Position numbers and translations under genes: made by a program. Source: a bacterium (lineage in GTDB: Bacteria > Electryoneota > RPQS01). From it: DNA of 64,000 bases. Of the stretch, positions 37,158-46,654 are shown piece by piece; the stretch's first letter is position 1, and every line of letters begins with the position of its first letter. A model generated the notes under the pieces. That model saw only the letters and a list, made by a program, of their open reading frames with translations. It did not search any database and was not told the origin of the DNA. The stretch spans positions 372,001 through 436,000 of the forward strand of contig JADKHW010000001.1 of the NCBI GenBank assembly GCA_016721565.1, read 5' to 3'.

Positions 37158-38005
37158 TTACAGAGCAAACAGAGATTATCAGACTTGCATTGGAAGAGGA
37201 TCTTGCAAGCGGCGTGGACGTTACGACGGACTGGCTGGTTGACCCTTCATTAGTGGGTGAGGCATGGATTGAGGCTCGAGAAGACGCGATTATCGCCGGG
37301 ATTGAAACAGTGCGCGACGTGTTTGCCGCAGTGGATCCGGATGTGTTGGTTACTCCATTGTGCGAAGACGGCGCACGAGTGCGACCGCTCAATCGCGTTG
37401 TTTCTATATATGGTAAGGCAACGTCGATTTTAAAGGCAGAGCGGACCGCGCTGAATTTCTTGACGCATCTGTCAGGTGTTGCTACAAAGACTGCGGAACT
37501 TGTGGAAGTCACTCGTCCGTACGGGACAAAGATTTGGTGCACGCGCAAGACAACGCCCGGATTGCGCAGACTTGAGGTTGAAGCGGTGCGTGCGGGCGGC
37601 GGCGATACATACCGAGACAGCCTGTTTGCAAAAGTGCTAATAAAGGATAATCATCTGAGTATTATCGGCGGGATTGATTCGCTTGCTAAACGTTTAGTTG
37701 GCGACCCGGATGCAAGCTTAAACCTGGCCGACGGTAAGATTGAAGTGGCCAGTTTATATGAACTTGAGCTTGCAATTAAGATGGGTTGGAAGCAAATCTT
37801 ACTGGATAATTTTGCGCCTGAGCAAGTGCGCGAAGCCGTTGAGCGATTCTCTAAAGATGTCTCACTTGAAGCTTCAGGCGGAATTACAGCGGAAAACATT
37901 CGCGAGTATGCCGCTACTGGGATTGAAGCAGTTTCGATCGGGCAGTTGACACATTCAGTGCGATCAGTGGATTTCGCTCTGGAAGTAGATTGGTCCGTAA
38001 GCTAA
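37154..38005 (+). CDS. nadC: Nicotinate-nucleotide pyrophosphorylase (carboxylating)
   Basis: Converts quinolinate and PRPP to NaMN, the entry to NAD from the de novo path. 283 aa with ERTALNFLTHLSGVATKT, TRKTTPGLRRLEVEAVRAGGG, KDNHL and LEASGGI, as in NadC/ModD. Starts at GTG 37154, overlapping the helicase stop. No nadA or nadB in the window. Confidence 0.95.
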   Translation: MITEQTEIIRLALEEDLASGVDVTTDWLVDPSLVGEAWIEAREDAIIAGIETVRDVFAAVDPDVLVTPLCEDGARVRPLNRVVSIYGKATSILKAERTALNFLTHLSGVATKTAELVEVTRPYGTKIWCTRKTTPGLRRLEVEAVRAGGGDTYRDSLFAKVLIKDNHLSIIGGIDSLAKRLVGDPDASLNLADGKIEVASLYELELAIKMGWKQILLDNFAPEQVREAVERFSKDVSLEASGGITAENIREYAATGIEAVSIGQLTHSVRSVDFALEVDWSVS

Positions 38006-38016
38006 TTTGATTTGTT

Positions 38017-38970
38017 GTGGCTGAATTTCGAACGGATCCGTTGCGTGGACATACTGTACTGATCAATAGTCAGCGCGGGAATCGTCCGTCTGAATTTACA
38101 CTAAACATTAACACACCGGACGATTCGAATTGCGTCTTTTGCCGCGGCCACGAGGATTCCACGCCGCCGTCTATTGAACAAGACGGCACGCCGGATTGGA
38201 ATTGGCGGCTGTTTCCAAACAGATTTCCGGCAGTGCTGGAGTATCCTTCACCACTAGTCGAAAATGAGTTTACGCAAACGGCAGTAGGCAGGCATGAAGT
38301 GCTGGTTGAGACTGCGCATCATTATGCCCAGCCACATGAATACGGAGTTGAGCAATGGGTTGAGATATTTCAGATATGGCAACGGCGCTTGCGTGCTCTT
38401 TATGCTGTTGACGGAATACAATATGTCCACATCTTTCGCAATCAAGGCTACCGTGGCGGTGCCACACTTGTGCATCCGCATCAGCAGATAGTGGCGCTGC
38501 CGCTGATTCCCGAAGTTATTGCAAGACGAATTAAGATTGCGCAACATGATTCAACGGGATGCCAACATTGCACCTGGATTGAACGTGAAACATTTGATGG
38601 TGCGCGCATGCTTGAAAAACAAGACGAGATTATCGCGTTCACCGCATTCGCTCCGAGGTTTCCGTTCGAATGGCAGGTCTACCCGAAATCGCATCAGTGT
38701 TTTGAGGAATTAGAGGGCGCGACACTTCGTGCATTGGCCGGAATACTGCGAAATGGGCTAATTTCCCTGAAAGAGACCTGCGGTAACCCGGACTTCAATT
38801 TAGTCCTGTTTTCGGTGCCGTTTCGGGGGGTAGGAAGGAGACTATGGGCTCTTGATATCCTGCCCAGAATCAGCACACAGGCCGGTTTTGAGTGGGGAAC
38901 AGGTGTTCATATTGTGTCCACGCCTCCTGAAGAGGCCTGTCGGCGGTTAAGGGCGAATTGGCCTTCTTAG
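38017..38970 (+). CDS. galT: Galactose-1-phosphate uridylyltransferase
   Basis: Leloir pathway enzyme exchanging UMP between UDP-glucose and galactose-1-P through a uridylyl-histidine. 317 aa. A zinc-type CxxC (39-42), the active-site motif HPHQQ (153-157, nucleophile H155) after NQGYRGGATLV, and a VYPKSHQCFEEL segment. No galK or galE nearby. A nucleotidyltransferase with a similar fold but another sugar cannot be excluded. Confidence 0.85.
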   Translation: MAEFRTDPLRGHTVLINSQRGNRPSEFTLNINTPDDSNCVFCRGHEDSTPPSIEQDGTPDWNWRLFPNRFPAVLEYPSPLVENEFTQTAVGRHEVLVETAHHYAQPHEYGVEQWVEIFQIWQRRLRALYAVDGIQYVHIFRNQGYRGGATLVHPHQQIVALPLIPEVIARRIKIAQHDSTGCQHCTWIERETFDGARMLEKQDEIIAFTAFAPRFPFEWQVYPKSHQCFEELEGATLRALAGILRNGLISLKETCGNPDFNLVLFSVPFRGVGRRLWALDILPRISTQAGFEWGTGVHIVSTPPEEACRRLRANWPS

Positions 38971-39034
38971 AATTGTGCGATAAAAAACAGAATGTTAGGA
39001 TGGAAAGTGTGACGATCATAAATTTGAAGCCCGC

Positions 39035-39063
39035 TTGACATTTTGAGCCTCATCAACTAAATT
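39035..39063 (+). promoter_or_regulatory. Strong sigma70-like promoter for rplM-rpsI
   Basis: -35 TTGACA (39035-39040), 17-bp spacer, -10 TAAATT (39058-39063). The start point would be near 39070, leaving a ~25-base leader with AAGGAT eight bases before the rplM ATG (39095). The rest of the 124-base gap after galT shows no clear terminator. Confidence 0.75.
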
Positions 39064-39094
39064 TCAAGACTTTGCATGTAAAGGATAGCCATAA

Positions 39095-39517
39095 ATGACA
39101 ACGTTTCTCGCACGTAATGAAACGACCGAGCGCGGCTGGGTGGTGGTAGATGCCACTGACCAGATCCTTGGCCGTTTAAGCACCAAGATCGCGTCTATCT
39201 TGCGCGGTAAGAATAAGGCCACCTATACTCCGCACGTTGACACGGGCGACTTTGTTGTCGTCATCAATGCGGAAAAGATTAAGGTCACGGGAAAGAAGTG
39301 GGAAGATAAGATTTACTTCTCGCATTCTCGTTATCCGGGTAGCGGAACTTATACTCCGTTGCGAAAGCTTGCTGAGAAGCATCCGGAACGCGTGATTTTT
39401 GAATCTGTAAAGGGCATGCTTCCACGCACTCGTTTGGGCCGCAAGCAGTTGGGTAAGCTAAAAGTGTACGCCGGAGCCGAGCATCCGCACGAAGCTCAGC
39501 AGCCATCCTCGATCTAA
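39095..39517 (+). CDS. rplM: 50S ribosomal protein L13
   Basis: 140 aa, close to the usual 142. It starts [22 protein letters not shown], and has [23 protein letters not shown] and [30 protein letters not shown], all L13 hallmarks. First gene after the 39035 promoter. Twenty bases separate it from rpsI, the usual partner. Confidence 0.98.
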   Translation: MTTFLARNETTERGWVVVDATDQILGRLSTKIASILRGKNKATYTPHVDTGDFVVVINAEKIKVTGKKWEDKIYFSHSRYPGSGTYTPLRKLAEKHPERVIFESVKGMLPRTRLGRKQLGKLKVYAGAEHPHEAQQPSSI

Positions 39518-39536
39518 TTTTCAAAGCAGATAGAAC

Positions 39537-39929
39537 ATGAAAGACTCACGTATCTACGCGACCGGCCGCCGCAAAACTGCGGTTGCTCGCGTTTGGCTGG
39601 CCCCCGGCACAGGCAAGATTTCCATCAACGGCAAAGACATTTTAGGCTACTTTAAGCGCGATGTTTTGCAGATGTTGATTGAGCGTCCACTTACCGTTAC
39701 AGAGACCATGGGCAAGGTTGATATCATGGCCACTGTTAAGGGCGGCGGCAAGTCGGGCCAAGCCGGTGCATTCAGGCTTGGTATTTCGCGCGCGCTGACT
39801 GTGCTTGATGAAACTCATCGCACAATTTTGCGTGCTAACGACTTGATGACGCGCGACCCGCGTGAGAAGGAACGTAAGAAATACGGTCAGCCGGGTGCCC
39901 GCAAGAGCTTCCAGTTCTCAAAGCGCTAA
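39537..39929 (+). CDS. rpsI: 30S ribosomal protein S9
   Basis: 130 aa. YATGRRKTAVARVWL, then GTGKISINGKDI, KGGGKSGQAGAFRLGISRAL and the basic C terminus KKYGQPGARKSFQFSKR that contacts the P-site tRNA. Complete and typical. Confidence 0.98.
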   Translation: MKDSRIYATGRRKTAVARVWLAPGTGKISINGKDILGYFKRDVLQMLIERPLTVTETMGKVDIMATVKGGGKSGQAGAFRLGISRALTVLDETHRTILRANDLMTRDPREKERKKYGQPGARKSFQFSKR

Positions 39930-40055
39930 TTTTTCGGCGAGTTTTCTCGCTATCACTCTCCGCCAAGGTCTGATTCAAATGCGGGTGTTCCGAGTATCGG
40001 AATTGCATGAGGAGTTGACGACCAGGCTGCGACAAACCCCTAAGCAGGAGTATTC
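39930..40055 (+). promoter_or_regulatory. Leader region upstream of rpsB
   Basis: 126 bases without a gene. It has two small hairpins: GCGAG/CTCGC at about 39938-39952 and TTCCGA/TCGGAA at 39988-40002 (3-base loop). S2 leaders regulate rpsB-tsf in many bacteria, so this may be one, but I see no match to a named leader. AGGAG at about 40044-40048 is the rpsB ribosome site. Confidence 0.35.
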
Positions 40056-40931
40056 ATGTCTCGTGTAACGTTGCAGCAATTGCTGCTCTCCGGTGCTCAT
40101 TTCGGGCACTTGACCCGCCGCTGGCATCCCAAGATGGCCCCGTATATCCTTATGGATAAAAACGGGATTCACTTGGTGGACCTTCGCCAAACACAATCCT
40201 TACTTGAGCGGGCCTGTGCCGCTATTGCAGAAGTATCGGCTAACGGCCAGCAAGTGCTGTTAGTAGGAACTAAGAGTCAGGCGCGAGAAGCGATATCGGC
40301 TGAGGGCAAGCGCGCGCAGACGCCGTTCGTGGTTGAGCGTTGGCTTGGTGGTATGCTTACAAATTTCGCCACGATTCGGCAAGGTATCAAGACGCTCGAT
40401 ACACTCGAGCGGCAGATGACTGACGGCACCTTTGAAAAGATCTCTAAGAAAGAGCGTCTGACAAAGACTCGCCAGCACGCAAAGCTGATGCACACTTTGG
40501 GCGGCATACGTGATATGCGTCACCTTCCGGGTGCGATTTTCATTGTCGACATTCTTCGTGAGAAGATTGCCGTCTCTGAAGCGCGCCGTTTAGGTATTCC
40601 TGTGATTGCAATTTGTGATACGAATGTAGATCCGAGTCTGGTTGATTTTCCGATTCCGGCTAACGACGACGCTTTCAAGTCAATCGCTTTAATAACTCGC
40701 GCGATTGCTGAGTCCGTGATCGAAGGAACGGCGAGATACCGCGCGAACGCAGATTTGCGGCAAGCACAAGCCGATATCGAAGCACGTGAAGCCGAAGCGA
40801 CAGGCGAAGCTCGTATTCGCGAGCGTGAACGCGGTCGTGGCGGAGATCAGGGTGGTGGTGATGCACGCCGTCGCCGTGTGCGCCGTCCGCAGGATGATGC
40901 AAAGCCGACCGGCGGCCAGCAGCAGAGTTAA
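40056..40931 (+). CDS. rpsB: 30S ribosomal protein S2 with an extended Arg/Gly-rich tail
   Basis: A complete S2: LLLSGAHFGHLTRRWHPKM, YILMDKNGIHLVDLRQT, RWLGGMLTNFATIRQ, PGAIFIVD and FPIPANDDAFKSI. 291 aa, about 50 more than common. The extra tail (from roughly residue 235) is low complexity with many Arg and Gly residues. AGGAG precedes the ATG. Followed by tsf after 26 bases. Confidence 0.97.
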   Translation: MSRVTLQQLLLSGAHFGHLTRRWHPKMAPYILMDKNGIHLVDLRQTQSLLERACAAIAEVSANGQQVLLVGTKSQAREAISAEGKRAQTPFVVERWLGGMLTNFATIRQGIKTLDTLERQMTDGTFEKISKKERLTKTRQHAKLMHTLGGIRDMRHLPGAIFIVDILREKIAVSEARRLGIPVIAICDTNVDPSLVDFPIPANDDAFKSIALITRAIAESVIEGTARYRANADLRQAQADIEAREAEATGEARIRERERGRGGDQGGGDARRRRVRRPQDDAKPTGGQQQS

Positions 40932-40957
40932 TGTAATTTATACTACGGAGATAGATT

Positions 40958-41833
40958 GTGTCTGAAGTAACGATAAATGCGGCCGATGTGGCCATGTTGC
41001 GTCGGGAAACCGGTGCAGGAATGATGGATTGCAAGAAGGCGCTTGCGGAAGCAAATGGTGACCGCGATAAAGCGCTTGAGATCTTGCGAAAGAAGGGTCA
41101 AGCAGCGGCGGAAAAGCGTGCAGAACGATCGGCTGACGAAGGCGTTGTTGCCATCGTTGCCAGTGCAGATAACAAGAGTGCAGCGCTTGCTGAGATTCGT
41201 TGCGAAACCGACTTCGTGGGCCGCAATGAGGAGTTTAGACAGTTTGCCAAGGACCTTGCGACGCTTGTTCTAAATTGGAAGGGTGCCGAAAGCAAGACGC
41301 TGGATGATTTGAAAGCCCAGCCGTTTGGTAGTTCGGATGTTGGTACCACATTGACGACCATGATTGGCAAGATTGGCGAAAAGCTTGAGATTGCCCGTTT
41401 CGGGAAGCTTGAAGTTGCTGACGGTTACATCGGTCAGTATCTGCATTCAGACAGCAAACTCGGCGTGATTGTAGTGCTCGGTGGCGCAGACGGATCCCGC
41501 GCTGAAATTCAATCTCTTGGCCGTGATTTGGCGATGCAAGTCGCAGCATCGGCTCCAGATTTTCTCGTTCGCGAGCAAGTTCCTGCTGACAAGATCAATT
41601 CCGAGACTGAGCTTGAAAAAGAGCGTGCGCGGGCTGAAGGCAAACCGGAGCCTGCCGTAGCCAAAATTGCTGAAGGCCGCGTGAACAAGTGGCTGGCGAG
41701 CATTGTGTTGCTTGAGCAAGCATACATCAAGGAGCCAAAGCAAACAGTTAAGGAAGTTGTCGCAAATGCCGAGAAGGCAGTAGGTAAGCCGATAGCAGTG
41801 AAGTCATTTCTGCGATTCCGTGTTGGAGCCTAA
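40958..41833 (+). CDS. tsf: Elongation factor Ts
   Basis: Nucleotide exchange factor of EF-Tu, 291 aa. N-terminal UBA-like helices VAMLRRETGAGMMDCKKALAEANGD, IRCETDFVGRNEEF, and MQVAASAPDFLVREQVP. GTG start at 40958, with GGAG upstream. Confidence 0.97.
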   Translation: MSEVTINAADVAMLRRETGAGMMDCKKALAEANGDRDKALEILRKKGQAAAEKRAERSADEGVVAIVASADNKSAALAEIRCETDFVGRNEEFRQFAKDLATLVLNWKGAESKTLDDLKAQPFGSSDVGTTLTTMIGKIGEKLEIARFGKLEVADGYIGQYLHSDSKLGVIVVLGGADGSRAEIQSLGRDLAMQVAASAPDFLVREQVPADKINSETELEKERARAEGKPEPAVAKIAEGRVNKWLASIVLLEQAYIKEPKQTVKEVVANAEKAVGKPIAVKSFLRFRVGA

Positions 41834-41842
41834 GAGCGTATA

Positions 41843-42565
41843 ATGCTTAGATACCGCCGCGTACTGCTTAAACTTTCGGGCGAAGCTCTTTCGGGTGAAG
41901 GAGCTTATGGTATTGATCCCGCGACGATGAATGCCATGGCCGAGGAGGTTGCAGAAGCCACGCGACTTGGTGTTGAGATGGGTATTGTGATAGGCGGAGG
42001 AAATATTTTTCGCGGATTGAAGGGCGCAGCCTCAGGCATGGACAGAGTTTCAGCTGACCAAATGGGAATGCTGGCAACGGTAATCAATAGCTTGGCGGTG
42101 CAAGACGCTCTTGAAAAGCTTGGTGTGACTACGAGAGTGCAGTCTGCAATTCCGCTTCAGACTGTGGCTGAACCGTTTATTCGCCGTCGTGCGATGCGAC
42201 ACCTCGAAAAGGGTCGCGTAGTTATTTTTGCGGCCGGAACGGGCAGTCCCTTCTTCACGACGGATACAGCGGCTGCGCTTAGAGCCAAGGAAATGCGCGC
42301 TGATGTTTTGCTGAAGGGTACGAAGGTTGACGGCATTTATACAGCTGATCCAGTGTTGGATAAGACGGCAACAAAATACGATAGAATTACATATTTGGAA
42401 TTTGTAGAACGACAACTGCGGGCGATTGACTCAACGGCAGTGACGTTCTGCATGGAAAACGGAATTCCGATTCAGGTTTTTAACTTCAAGATTCGCGGCA
42501 ACCTTCTTCGTCTTCTCACTGGAGAACAGATCGGAACGATGATCGCGAACCCTGCAGCAGCATGA
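41843..42565 (+). CDS. pyrH: Uridylate kinase (UMP kinase)
   Basis: Makes UDP from UMP for pyrimidine nucleotide supply. 240 aa, amino acid kinase fold: [62 protein letters not shown] and [10 protein letters not shown]. Classical position between tsf and frr. Overlaps frr by four bases. Confidence 0.97.
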   Translation: MLRYRRVLLKLSGEALSGEGAYGIDPATMNAMAEEVAEATRLGVEMGIVIGGGNIFRGLKGAASGMDRVSADQMGMLATVINSLAVQDALEKLGVTTRVQSAIPLQTVAEPFIRRRAMRHLEKGRVVIFAAGTGSPFFTTDTAAALRAKEMRADVLLKGTKVDGIYTADPVLDKTATKYDRITYLEFVERQLRAIDSTAVTFCMENGIPIQVFNFKIRGNLLRLLTGEQIGTMIANPAAA

Positions 42566-43119
42566 TCAAGGAAATCATTGCAGATTGTGATCTGCGCATG
42601 AAACGTTCGGTCGAAGTCTTGCGTCAGGAATTGACGCGGATTCGTACTGGCAAAGCATCCGTTGGATTAATTGAGCCGATTCGCGCGGAAGCGTATGGCG
42701 CAGAAATGCCATTATCGCAAATGGCGAATATCTCGACCCCCGATGCTCGTACAATTCTGATTCAGCCGTGGGACAAAAGCACCTTGGGTGCGATTGAGAA
42801 AGCGATTCAGAAATCAGATTTGGGAATCAATCCCAGCAACGACGGCCAGCAGATTCGCTTGGTTCTTCCACCCTTAACGGAGGACAGACGCAAAGAGTTG
42901 GTCAAACTTGTCAAGAAATACGTTGAGGACGCGAAGACTGCGGTCCGCAATGTGCGTCGTGATGCCAATGAACACATCAAGAAAGTTGAGAAGACGCACG
43001 ATATCTCAGAAGATCAATCGCGCGGCGCTCAAGATGATATTCAGAAGCTAACCGACAAACACATCAAGGAGATGGATCATCTCTTTGAGTTGAAGGAAAA
43101 GGAAGTCATGGAGATCTGA
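42562..43119 (+). CDS. frr: Ribosome recycling factor
   Basis: 185 aa. [58 protein letters not shown] and [16 protein letters not shown] match the two-domain RRF. It splits post-termination ribosomes together with EF-G. ATG overlaps the pyrH stop. Confidence 0.98.
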   Translation: MIKEIIADCDLRMKRSVEVLRQELTRIRTGKASVGLIEPIRAEAYGAEMPLSQMANISTPDARTILIQPWDKSTLGAIEKAIQKSDLGINPSNDGQQIRLVLPPLTEDRRKELVKLVKKYVEDAKTAVRNVRRDANEHIKKVEKTHDISEDQSRGAQDDIQKLTDKHIKEMDHLFELKEKEVMEI

Positions 43120-43138
43120 GTGTTGTCTCAGAGCCTTT

Positions 43139-44122
43139 ATGTCCTCTTCGCCCAAACTCTTTGACATACTCGCGCGCGCCAAAGGCAAACGCGTTGCAGT
43201 GATCGGCGACTACATGCTTGATCGCCATATTCAGGGCAGTGTTAAACGCATTAGCCCTGAAGCGCCAGTTCCCGTGGTTGAGATAGAAGACGAACGAAGC
43301 AGTTTAGGTGGTGCTGGCAACGTGGTCGCAAGTCTTGCTTCGGGGGGAATTCAGCCTGTTGGGTTCGGAGCTTGTGGGATGGACAGTGCTCGTGATTTGA
43401 TGCACCAACATCTGCTCAACTATAGATGCGATTGTAGTGGGCTGCTGGAGCTTGCAGATCGTCGCACGACCGAAAAGACCCGCATTATTGCACACGATCA
43501 GCATGTTGTCAGAGTAGATCGCGAAACTTCACATCCCCTTGCTGACGGCAGAGTCGCGCAACTTCTGAGTAAGCTTGAAACAACGTTGCCATCGTTGGAT
43601 GCAATTATTTTGCAAGACTACAACAAGGGTGTTTTAACGTCGAAGGTAATCCAAAGATCGATGGAACTTGCGACGAAACATAATATTCCTGTCGCAGTGG
43701 ATCCAAAGTTTGACAACTTTACGCTCTACCGAGGTGCTCACTTGTTTAAGCCTAACCTTCGTGAAGCAGAGCGGGCATTGGGGATGAAGATTTCGGATGA
43801 TGCTTCGCTCGACGCAGCCTTGAAACGGCTAATCAATGAGCTGGATCCGGAAGTTCTGATGGTGACACGCGGCGAAAAGGGAATGACGATTTGCACGCGT
43901 GAAAAGAAGACTTCGATACCGACACACGCGCGTGATGTTGCCGATGTTTCTGGCGCTGGTGATACGGTGATTTCAACGTTTGTAGCCTGCGAGTTAGGCG
44001 GGGCAAGCGTGATTGAAGCGGCGAGGCTTGCGAATATTGCCGCAGGGATTGTCTGTGAACAGGTCGGCGTCGTGCCGATTGACTCGGATCGCTTGGCCGT
44101 AGCGTACGAGCGATTTGAATAA
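43139..44122 (+). CDS. hldA: D-glycero-beta-D-manno-heptose-7-phosphate kinase
   Basis: Ribokinase-family kinase of ADP-heptose synthesis (the N-terminal half of E. coli HldE). RVAVIGDYMLDRHIQGSVKRISPEAPVPVVEI, LGGAGNVVASL, LQDYNKGVLTSKVI, VDPKFDNFTLYRGA, KPNLREAERAL and DVSGAGDTVISTFVA. 327 aa. The second half of the pathway enzyme is encoded separately just downstream (hldC), with a tRNA gene between them. Product goes to the LPS inner core. Confidence 0.93.
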   Translation: MSSSPKLFDILARAKGKRVAVIGDYMLDRHIQGSVKRISPEAPVPVVEIEDERSSLGGAGNVVASLASGGIQPVGFGACGMDSARDLMHQHLLNYRCDCSGLLELADRRTTEKTRIIAHDQHVVRVDRETSHPLADGRVAQLLSKLETTLPSLDAIILQDYNKGVLTSKVIQRSMELATKHNIPVAVDPKFDNFTLYRGAHLFKPNLREAERALGMKISDDASLDAALKRLINELDPEVLMVTRGEKGMTICTREKKTSIPTHARDVADVSGAGDTVISTFVACELGGASVIEAARLANIAAGIVCEQVGVVPIDSDRLAVAYERFE

Positions 44123-44126
44123 ATTC

Positions 44127-44203
44127 GGGCGACTAGCTCAGCTGGTTAGAGCGCTGGTCTCACATACCAGAGGTCACAGGTTCAATTCCTGTGTCGCCCA
44201 CCA
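44127..44203 (+). tRNA. tRNA-Val (anticodon CAC), CCA encoded
   Basis: Acceptor stem GGGCGAC (44127-44133) pairs perfectly with GTCGCCC (44193-44199), followed by A and the encoded CCA (44201-44203). Anticodon stem CTGGT/ACCAG encloses the loop CTCACAT, so the anticodon is CAC (valine, GUG codons). T-arm ACAGG/CCTGT with loop TTCAATT. The gene sits four bases after hldA, and its last A is the first base of the hldC start codon. Confidence 0.97.
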
Positions 44204-44691
44204 TGACTGAAATGGAAAACGCAATCAAAGGACTCCTAACACGCCGTGAAGCGGCGGCGCGTTGCTATTTGGAGCGATTGCGCAAAGGTGAGGCCGTGTT
44301 TACAAACGGCGTGTTTGACATTTTGCATCGGGGGCACGTCGAATACTTGGCTGAAGCACGCAAAATGGGTGATATTTTGATCGTCGGACTCAATTCAGAT
44401 GAGTCAACCCGACGCTTGAAGGGGGCATCACGTCCAATTAATAGTCAGCTTGATCGTGCCGTTGTATTGTTGGCACTCAAGGCCGTTGACGGTGCGGTAC
44501 TGTTTGAAGAAGACACTCCTGAAGAGTTAATTCGCGAGATCAAGCCTACAATACTTGTCAAGGGCGGGGACTACGCGATAACCCAGATTGCAGGCGCCGA
44601 GTTTGTGCAATCAATTGGCGGCAAGGTGCTGACGATTCCGTTTCGAGATGGCTATTCAACGACGTCCATGATTAAGCGCGTTGCGGATTGA
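44203..44691 (+). CDS. hldC: D-glycero-beta-D-manno-heptose 1-phosphate adenylyltransferase
   Basis: Cytidylyltransferase-like enzyme that forms ADP-heptose (second half of HldE). [21 protein letters not shown] with the HxGH site, [26 protein letters not shown] and KGGDY. 162 aa from the ATG at 44203. A second ATG (44212) would lose only three residues. The longer GTG start at 44191 lies within the tRNA and is rejected. Confidence 0.92.
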   Translation: MTEMENAIKGLLTRREAAARCYLERLRKGEAVFTNGVFDILHRGHVEYLAEARKMGDILIVGLNSDESTRRLKGASRPINSQLDRAVVLLALKAVDGAVLFEEDTPEELIREIKPTILVKGGDYAITQIAGAEFVQSIGGKVLTIPFRDGYSTTSMIKRVAD

Positions 44692-44703
44692 GGGATGTAG
44701 TCT

Positions 44704-46023
44704 GTGTTTGATGATTTAACATCGAAATTAGACCAAGTATTTCGCAATCTCCGCGGTGTCGGTAAGATTTCGGAATCAAACATTCGTGATGGATTGACGG
44801 ATGTTCGACGTGCTCTTTTGGAAGCGGACGTAAATCTTCAGGTCGCGCGTGATTTTCTTGCTCGTGTCGAACAGAAAGCCCTAGGGCAGGAAGTCTTGAA
44901 GTCATTGCAGCCCGCGCAATTGTTCATCAAGATTGTGCACGATGAACTGGTCGCCTTGCTTGGCGAAAAGGAAGCTCGACTAAATACAGGGAAAAAACCG
45001 CCGACCGTGATTATGGTTGTCGGCTTGCAGGGTTCAGGTAAGACGACGTTTTGTGCTAAGCTCGCGCGTTATTTTAAGGCTAAGGGCCGTCGTCCACTTT
45101 TGATAGCCGCCGACTTACAGCGACCTGCCGCGCAGGATCAGTTGCAAGTGCTGGGTGAGTCAATAGGTGTTAACGTATTTCGCGGCGAGAGCAAGAATCC
45201 GGTTGAAGTGTGTGAAGCGGGCCTTCGGCACGCACGCAAGATTAGCCTCGATCCGGTGATTCTCGATACCGCAGGTCGTTTGCACGTTGATGATGATCTG
45301 ATGAGTGAACTCGAACGAGTTCGCGGTGTGACAGAGCCTGCAGAAATCCTCTTTGTTGCGGACGGCATGACTGGCCAGGATGCCGTAAATTCCGCCAAAG
45401 CATTCTATGACAGATTGAATTTTACCGGCGCGGTGCTGACCAAGATGGACGGCGATACGCGCGGTGGTGCGGCTCTTTCAATCCGTGCGATAACAAACGC
45501 GCCGATCAAATTCTTGTCGGTTGGTGAAAAGCTGGATCAGCTTGAGCCGTTCCATCCGGATCGTGTTGCCGGCAGAATTCTTGGCCGAGGCGATATCGTC
45601 ACACTTGTTGAACGCGCGCAAGCGACGTTCGATGAAGACAAGGCCGCTGAGCTTGAAGCCAAACTTCGCAAAGCGGAGTTTACCCTTTCCGACTTTCTTG
45701 AGCAGTTGAGACAGCTTAAGAAAATGGGGTCTTTGACGGAGTTGCTGGGCATGATTCCCGGCATGAGCCAAAAAATGAAAAACGTGCAAATGGATGAGAA
45801 AGCCCTGAAACACACAGAAGCGCTTATTCTTTCTATGACGCCGTTTGAACGAGATCGTCCACAAGTACTAAATGCAAGCAGACGCAAGCGCATCGCTGCG
45901 GGAGCGGGGCTAACCGTACAGCATTTGAACCGGATGATTCAACAATATGAGCAGATGGTTCAAATGATGAAGCAACTGCGCAAAGCCGGACCGGGCCAGA
46001 TAAAGCGCGTATTCGGCCGTTAG
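44704..46023 (+). CDS. ffh: Signal recognition particle protein Ffh
   Basis: SRP54-type GTPase that targets membrane proteins co-translationally. 439 aa: N domain helices, G domain with GLQGSGKTT (107-115), DLQRPAA, DTAGRLHVDD, TKMDGDTRGG, and a methionine-rich M domain (MIPGMSQKMKNVQM, then MIQQYEQMVQMMKQL). GTG start at 44704. Followed by rpsP, a common pair. Confidence 0.97.
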   Translation: MFDDLTSKLDQVFRNLRGVGKISESNIRDGLTDVRRALLEADVNLQVARDFLARVEQKALGQEVLKSLQPAQLFIKIVHDELVALLGEKEARLNTGKKPPTVIMVVGLQGSGKTTFCAKLARYFKAKGRRPLLIAADLQRPAAQDQLQVLGESIGVNVFRGESKNPVEVCEAGLRHARKISLDPVILDTAGRLHVDDDLMSELERVRGVTEPAEILFVADGMTGQDAVNSAKAFYDRLNFTGAVLTKMDGDTRGGAALSIRAITNAPIKFLSVGEKLDQLEPFHPDRVAGRILGRGDIVTLVERAQATFDEDKAAELEAKLRKAEFTLSDFLEQLRQLKKMGSLTELLGMIPGMSQKMKNVQMDEKALKHTEALILSMTPFERDRPQVLNASRRKRIAAGAGLTVQHLNRMIQQYEQMVQMMKQLRKAGPGQIKRVFGR

Positions 46024-46062
46024 TTAGAGTTTACAAATTAGCAATACAACAGGAACACAACC

Positions 46063-46590
46063 TTGGCAGTTCGCATTCGCTTAACCCGCGCAGGACGCAA
46101 GAAAATACCCTGCTTCCGCATCGTGGTGATGGACAGCCGCAAGCGTCGCGATGGCGCTTATTTGGATCAGCTTGGCGTCTATTATCCGTCACAGCAACCG
46201 GCAGTTCTGGAAGTGTCGGCACAGAAGGCCCTTGAGTGGCTGCGCAAAGGCGCGCAACCCTCAGACACCGTTCGCAGCTTGCTTTCACGCGAGGGTGTGA
46301 TGATTCAATTTGATTTGCTGAAGCGCGGTGCGACGGCCGAGCAGGCGGCTGCAGAAGGTGCACGCATCAAGAGTGGGGCGCTGTTGCGTTCGCAAACGAA
46401 GCTCGCAACCGCTGCTGACAAGAAGAAAGCTAAAGAACTTGAGCTTGCGCGTGCTGCAGAGGTTGCAAAGGCTGCCTCAGAGGCGGCTGCAACAAAGGCC
46501 GCTGCTGAAGCCGCTGCCGCTAAAGCAGCAGCCGAAGCTGAGACCGCCGCTGCTGAAGCTGCGAGTGCTGGCGAAGCCGCAAGCGAGTAA
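46063..46590 (+). CDS. rpsP: 30S ribosomal protein S16 with an Ala/Glu-rich extension
   Basis: The S16 domain (AVRIRLTRAGRKKIPCFRIVVMDSRKRRDGAYLDQLGVYYP, then WLRKGAQPSDTVRSLLSREGV) covers about the first 85 residues. The rest, to residue 175, is an alanine/glutamate/lysine low-complexity helix (AAEAAAAKAAAEA-like). S16 is normally 80-90 aa. TTG start at 46063 with AGGA eight bases upstream. Confidence 0.95.
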   Translation: MAVRIRLTRAGRKKIPCFRIVVMDSRKRRDGAYLDQLGVYYPSQQPAVLEVSAQKALEWLRKGAQPSDTVRSLLSREGVMIQFDLLKRGATAEQAAAEGARIKSGALLRSQTKLATAADKKKAKELELARAAEVAKAASEAAATKAAAEAAAAKAAAEAETAAAEAASAGEAASE

Positions 46591-46654
46591 GTTCGCTTGG
46601 TGTTTGTAGTACGCCCTTTTGGTTACTCACTTATTATAGACGAGCGAGAGTGGG

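Noticed and set aside
44191..44202. GTG 44191 as the hldC start
   Set aside because: This lies inside the tRNA acceptor arm. ATG 44203 gives the normal family N terminus.
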